Of a stretch of 59,190 nt of DNA, positions 55,534 through 59,190 are shown piece by piece; the first letter of the stretch is position 1; every line of letters starts with the position of its first letter. The notes under the pieces are model-generated. The model worked only from the letters and a program-made list of their open reading frames with translations, had not been told where the DNA came from and did not search any database. The translations under genes were made by a program, and so were the position numbers. Origin of the DNA: Pseudomonadota bacterium. Its GTDB lineage: Bacteria > Desulfobacterota > Desulfobulbia > Desulfobulbales > SURF-16. Location of the stretch: positions 1 to 59,190 of the forward strand of contig JAHILF010000024.1 of assembly GCA_018897105.1 (NCBI GenBank), in the 5' to 3' direction.

Positions 55534-55959
55534 TACTTCTCCGGGGTTAATGATGACAGAAAGGGAGCCGGCAAGTCCTCAGGAACCGAAAGGCTATCAT
55601 TTTTTGTATCATTAAACATATGCCTGAGTAAAACAGAAAAATTCGCCCGACATGTAGCGGGTTGCAGGCAAATCCCCCGACAACATTCCATTCGGCTTCC
55701 CCTGCACTCAAGCCTTGGGTGCAGCTTCTCTGCCGGTTGAGGTCTCTTTTTAATATTTGACAAATAACAGATTTCATCTGATTCTAAGCAGAGAGTCTTC
55801 GTAAAAAATCTCCAGGTAATAATCAAACAGCTTAATCCGGATGCGCCATGTGGATTGACTGGCCATAACATAGGACCATCAATGCTTTCCCCACACGGCA
55901 ATCAAAAGTTGGTTACGAAGAGGAAAAGCAAAGTGAGAGTGCGTGGAAATCAATGTGGA
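55534..55959. other. Region upstream of the hybrid kinase gene
   Basis: About 425 bases. A 122-codon minus-strand frame (55901-55533) ends exactly at the kinase start but has no ribosome site or domain. The region presumably carries the kinase promoter; none stood out. Confidence 0.4.
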
Positions 55960-56197
55960 ATATCTGGATCTGATCCGCTATACGGACAAAAAATACATCA
56001 CGGATCTACATGACCATGCCGAAAATGACCGGGGCAGCTTCTGCAGCTAGGCCTGGTCTGCCGATTATTTTCTGTACGGGATTCAGCAAACTGATTGAGA
56101 AGATAAGGCAGGAACCATTGCTATCCATCAGCTTCTCATAAAGCCCATGAAGAAGGGAGAGCTGGCCGAGATGCTGCGGAGCACGCTGGATGATTGA
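55960..56197 (+). pseudogene. Decayed receiver-domain remnant
   Basis: Fragments in different plus-strand frames match the C-terminal part of a hybrid-kinase receiver: MTMPKMTG (from 56010), LPIIFCTGFSKLIEK, then QLLIKPMKKGELAEMLRSTL ending at TGA 56197. A stretch before 56010 resembles a broken copy of the phosphorylation-site strand (D-L-I then T-D). Frameshifts and stops rule out a working protein. Confidence 0.75.
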
Positions 56198-56258
56198 GTT
56201 CCCCTGCCATGGAAGCGCACCGAAACAATAAATATGGATCAAACAAGCTGAGGTTTAC

Positions 56259-56669
56259 ATGAATAAACAGAAAATTTCCAGGTATCTCGTAGGTTATGAA
56301 ATAATCGGCTTCGGCGCCCTGTTTGTCATTTTATGGCTCGATGAACTGCTTGATCTTCCCTATCTGCTGATGGGGGCGGATCCCACGCCGATCAATTGGC
56401 GTGAAAGCACCCTTGAAGGTATTCTGGTTGTTATCATTGGCCTGTTCACCGTGTACATCACGAAAAAATTATTACATGAGATTAAATACCTGGAGGGATT
56501 TCTACCGATCTGCGCCTCATGCAAGAAGATCAGAGACGACCAGGGGAACTGGGTGCAGATAGAGGGCTATATCCGTGACCATTCTGCGGCGAAATTTTCG
56601 CACGGCATCTGTCCGGACTGCGCCAGACAGCTCTACCCCGAGTTTGATCTGTATAAAAACAAAAAATGA
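56259..56669 (+). CDS. Two-TM membrane protein with C-terminal zinc-ribbon-like CxxC/CxxC motif
   Basis: A 136-residue protein. Two membrane helices (about 10-28 and 52-72) are followed by LPICASCKKIRDDQGNWVQI and FSHGICPDCARQLYP. The cysteines C85/C88 and C118/C121 would form a metal site. The same tail is found at the end of many deltaproteobacterial sensor kinases and receptors, so this looks like a membrane anchor plus that tail, without a kinase. It lies within a cluster of broken kinase pieces, so it may itself be a remnant, but its frame is intact. Confidence 0.75.
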   Translation: MNKQKISRYLVGYEIIGFGALFVILWLDELLDLPYLLMGADPTPINWRESTLEGILVVIIGLFTVYITKKLLHEIKYLEGFLPICASCKKIRDDQGNWVQIEGYIRDHSAAKFSHGICPDCARQLYPEFDLYKNKK

Positions 56670-56679
56670 GCAGACAAGT

Positions 56680-56856
56680 GAGCCTCTTGCAAAATGAACG
56701 TCGTAGCGAGATCGAGAGAAAAATTTTCTGTGCAAGGATGAGTGGTGAAACCGCCCGGAAGCATAGCAGTGCTACGTTGAGGACGAGTTCTCCAGGAAGA
56801 CGCCGCACAGGATATTTTTAGCCGATCGGAGTAGATGTTCATTTTGCAAGAGGCTC
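56680..56856 (+). mobile_element. 177-bp palindromic MITE-like element
   Basis: Perfect 20-bp terminal inverted repeats, GAGCCTCTTGCAAAATGAAC (56680-56699) and its exact complement (56837-56856). The interior arms are also partly complementary (CGAGATCGAGAGAAAAATTTTCTGTGC against CCGATCGGCTAAAAATATCCTGTGC), so the whole element can fold into one long hairpin. It encodes no protein. A clear target-site duplication is not visible. It sits seven bases from the stop of the minus-strand kinase fragment. I believe similar elements are dispersed in related genomes, but this cannot be checked here. Confidence 0.7.
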
Positions 56857-56862
56857 TAGTTA

Positions 56863-57436
56863 TTAGCCCGCATCCAATACCTCTCTTACCAGCCTGGCAA
56901 GTTGCTTGCCACCGAAAGGTTTATGCACCAGTTTCCGGATACCGGCTTCAATCGCCTTTTACTCGGAAATGGCCGAACTGTATCCGGTGCAGAGAATGAT
57001 CGGCATATCAGGCCGGACCCTGAGAACCTCTCCTGCCAGTTCCGTTCCACACAGGGAGGGCATGGTCTGGTCGGTTATAATGAGATCGAAACCGTCCGGC
57101 GCTGCCTGAAAATAGCTCAAGGCAATTCTGTTGTCTGTGGTTGCCGTCACGTGATAGCCAAGCGCGGCCAGGGTATTTTTCTGCAGGCCGACGATTGCCG
57201 CTTCATCATCAACGAGCAGAATGCGTCGTTACCCCTTTGCAGAATCTCTTCCACCGCATCGGCGATCACCACCTGTTTTGCATCAGTGACCGGTAAATAG
57301 ACACAAAAAGTGGTCCCGTGATTTCTTTCACTTGTAACCTTGATGATCCCCCCGCAACTCTTGACGATGCCATGGACCACTGCCAGTCCCAGTCCGGTTC
57401 CTTTGCCGTTTTCCTTGGTGGTGAAAAAGGCGGGAT
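56863..57436 (-). pseudogene. Truncated hybrid kinase end (HATPase C-terminal half plus receiver), decayed
   Basis: Starts abruptly at [20 protein letters not shown] in the middle of an HATPase domain and runs through [11 protein letters not shown] one-base deletion near 57226 shifts frame before [14 protein letters not shown]. After ILCTGYSSAISE a TAA replaces a sense codon, and the frame then continues to a normal end (KPFGGKQLARLVREVLDAG). The kinase core, including the phospho-accepting histidine, is missing. The cut end meets an oppositely oriented fragment. Confidence 0.85.
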
Positions 57437-58145
57437 TTTACGGGTTGAACGGAAAAGGACGGAATTGCATGGTGGCGATTTACCCGAATACCCCTCCCTG
57501 AAAACAGGAGCATATATCGAACTGGTGGTGCGTGATACAGGAGCGGGCATTGATCCGGCCATCAAAAACAAAATTTTCGATCCCTACTTTACCACCAAGC
57601 AGACAGGCAAGGGAACCGGCCTGGGGCTTGCCATTGTCCACGGCATCATAAGGGATTACGGCGGGGCGATCCGGGTCAGAAGTGCCCCCGGCAAAGGCAC
57701 AGCTTTTCACATATTCCTCCTCGCCTCGCCGGAAAAGGCCCTGCCGCAGGATGAAGGGGCAGCAGTCTTGCCATCAGGCACAGAGCGGATACTTTTTGTC
57801 GATGACGAGGAAATGATCGCCGATATGGGCAAGAATATGCTTGAAAGATTGGGCTATAGTGTAACCACCCAGGTCAACAGCTTTGAGGCCTTGCAGACCT
57901 TCCGTATCAATCACGATCAGTTTGATCTGATCATCACCGATCAAACCATGCCAGGCATGACCGGCGCCGAACTGGCCGGGGAAATGCTGCATATACGGCC
58001 CGACATCCCCATCATTCTCTGCACCGGCTACAGCAGCAGCATCTCCGAGGAAAAGGCAAAGGCCATCGGCATCAGGGAGTTTCTCATGAAGCCGATCGTT
58101 AAAAAGGATATCTCCCGGCTTATCAGAAAAGTGCTGGACACCTGA
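57423..58145 (+). pseudogene. Truncated hybrid kinase end (HATPase plus receiver), opposite orientation
   Basis: From [20 protein letters not shown] the plus strand carries an uninterrupted HATPase C-terminal part ([34 protein letters not shown]) and a complete receiver with ILFVDDEE, phospho-acceptor Asp in IITDQTMPGMTG, and FLMKPIVKK. The N-terminal HATPase half, HisKA and sensors are absent: the sequence before 57423 is the complement of the other fragment. A frame is open from 57318, but its first 35 codons are antisense. It could give a soluble receiver if translated internally; more likely a remnant. Confidence 0.85.
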
Positions 58146-58167
58146 CGGGCCTGCAGGAGATCTTCCT

Positions 58168-58938
58168 CTACCTTTTCTTTCTTGGCTGCAGAGTGGGCAT
58201 ATCGGCCAGGACCAGCTTCAGCCAGTCAAAACCGAACGAGAGCAATGCCTCGTCGTCATTTTCAATGGACCGGATGCGGGCCTGGGGCAGCTTGAAACGC
58301 CCCAGCAGGTTGTGGTGGCGCATATAGTCCCTGAAACCGTCGATATTGTAACAAACCAAAAAAGCGAGCTTCTGCCGCGGACCGGCAGCCCCCTCACCTG
58401 CCCATGGATTGCCGGAAAAGAGTGTATCCATCTCCGCCCATTGATCGGCCATGGCGTTATGAAAAATAAGATGCTGGCTGCGCAGCCACTCTTTCACCGT
58501 CCACTCCTGCTCTTCATCGTGGCCTTTGCAGTAGTCATGTCTGGTCAAAAAATAGAACTCTTCCGCCCTGCCCTTCTCCGGGGTGCGATCCAGCCCGCGT
58601 TCCAGCGGATACATGCGGCAGGACAGCGGCCTGTGCTCGTAAACCGTGCATCCGTCTTGACCCAGAAAGGGACAGGAGTTGGCGGCGGTCATTTTCATCA
58701 TAAGCGAAGGGAAAAAGGGATTTGCTCCCTGCACCACCTGAACATATTGTTCCAGAAACAGATCCGAGCGGATGCCGAGATAATTTTTCAGCTCGATGAT
58801 ATCATGGGGATAGAGGAGCATATCAACGTTGCGGCAGCATGACATGAAGCAGGACACGCCGGGATGGCAGGAAAATAAAAATTTTGATTTTCCCAACGGA
58901 ACCATGCCCTCGGGAAAGGATTTTTCTTGTTTACTCAT
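58168..58938 (-). CDS. YkgJ family cysteine-cluster protein
   Basis: A 256-residue protein with the YkgJ-type metal-binding cysteines: FSCHPGVSCFMSCCRNVDML near the N-terminus and SCPFLGQDGCTVYEHRPLSC mid-protein. These clusters are predicted to bind zinc or iron-sulfur; the function is not established. The C-terminal third is helical. GGAAG before ATG 58938 supports that start; ATG 58947 and a frame to 59031 are alternatives. It is convergent with the truncated kinase fragment and stands alone. Confidence 0.88.
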   Translation of the reverse strand: MSKQEKSFPEGMVPLGKSKFLFSCHPGVSCFMSCCRNVDMLLYPHDIIELKNYLGIRSDLFLEQYVQVVQGANPFFPSLMMKMTAANSCPFLGQDGCTVYEHRPLSCRMYPLERGLDRTPEKGRAEEFYFLTRHDYCKGHDEEQEWTVKEWLRSQHLIFHNAMADQWAEMDTLFSGNPWAGEGAAGPRQKLAFLVCYNIDGFRDYMRHHNLLGRFKLPQARIRSIENDDEALLSFGFDWLKLVLADMPTLQPRKKR

Positions 58939-59022
58939 AGCTTCCATCGATAATTTTTTAGTCTGAAGGGTGCCTTGAAAACAAACAGCAGCAAAGCCGA
59001 CGAAATTACCATCTGCGCAACT

Positions 59023-59190
59023 GAAGGTCAAGGTTGACTATCGCTTCTCTCTGGATATTCGACATAACAGCAGGACGAGTCTGGTAGCTCTTCCCATCAT
59101 CGCCATGGAACGCGCCTGGGCGCCCTTTGATTATGCGGTCGATGCATTGGCAAGGGGGCTCTACGGCAGAAGCAATGCAGAAAGGAGGAA
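59023..59190 (+). other. Possible 5' end of a gene leaving the window
   Basis: A plus-strand frame reads through without a stop to the right edge (for example MERAWAPFDYAVDALARGLY from ATG 59096). It is too short to name. Possible ribosome sites are weak. Confidence 0.2.

Noticed and set aside
55533-55901. A 122-codon minus-strand frame ending at the hybrid kinase start
   Set aside because: Low-complexity Cys/Arg/Pro composition, no domain, no ribosome site; more likely leader sequence of the kinase gene.

Overview
The window reads as chromosomal DNA of a Gram-negative deltaproteobacterium, most likely of Desulfobacterota/Desulfobulbales type. This is an inference from lipopolysaccharide (LPS) core and O-chain genes with an MsbA exporter, many PAS-rich chemoreceptors and hybrid kinases, a DUF5752-TreT pair, and a Cys-rich PAS domain of a kind seen in sulfate- and metal-reducing bacteria. 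No rRNA, tRNA, CRISPR array or intact insertion sequence was seen.

Region 1 (1-10717, all minus strand) is a chemosensory operon. In transcription order it holds a soluble receptor-like protein, a STAS protein, a CheY-type receiver, CheA, a large PAS-containing chemoreceptor, CheW, and then a scar. In the scar, a frameshifted chemoreceptor N-terminus is fused to a duplicated CheA tail, followed by a second copy of the chemoreceptor that runs off the left edge. Stretch 1-2037 is a diverged direct repeat of 3440-6173. No CheR or CheB is present.

Region 2 (11.1-21.6 kb) is mixed housekeeping and accessory: a CULT-domain (cereblon-type) protein with its small partner, a MshEN-like protein, an ArsC-family thioredoxin-fold protein, YifB/ComM, a PilZ protein, a small basic protein, a frameshifted trehalose synthase gene with DUF5752, a PfpI/DJ-1 protein, an FAD oxidoreductase, a ferredoxin-nitroreductase and a flavin reductase.

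Region 3 (21.7-40.9 kb) is a cell-surface glycan locus. WaaG-like and WaaP-like genes are followed by an unusual kinase-kinase-methyltransferase fusion. Next comes a long minus-strand block of glycosyltransferases (GT4, GT11, two paralogous GT2, GT39), a DegT aminotransferase, a fused acetyltransferase/ketoisomerase and MsbA. A plus-strand rmlBACD operon supplies dTDP-4-keto-6-deoxyglucose. Together these predict export of an O-chain or core sugar of the dTDP-3-acetamido-3,6-dideoxyhexose type.

Region 4 (40.9-46.9 kb) has a Trm112-like protein, a TIM-barrel isomerase, dnaE whose start codon lies inside an 11-copy 9-bp tandem repeat, and a VKOR-thioredoxin protein ending at a bidirectional terminator.

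Region 5 (46.9-55.5 kb, minus strand) is a second signalling block: a very large hybrid histidine kinase, an NtrC-like sigma-54 activator, a receiver protein, CheW and a chemoreceptor, without its own CheA. Region 6 (55.9-58.1 kb) is a graveyard of kinase and receiver fragments: a decayed receiver, a two-TM zinc-ribbon-like protein, a 177-bp element with perfect 20-bp terminal inverted repeats, and two truncated hybrid-kinase ends joined head to head. A YkgJ-type cysteine-cluster protein closes the window.
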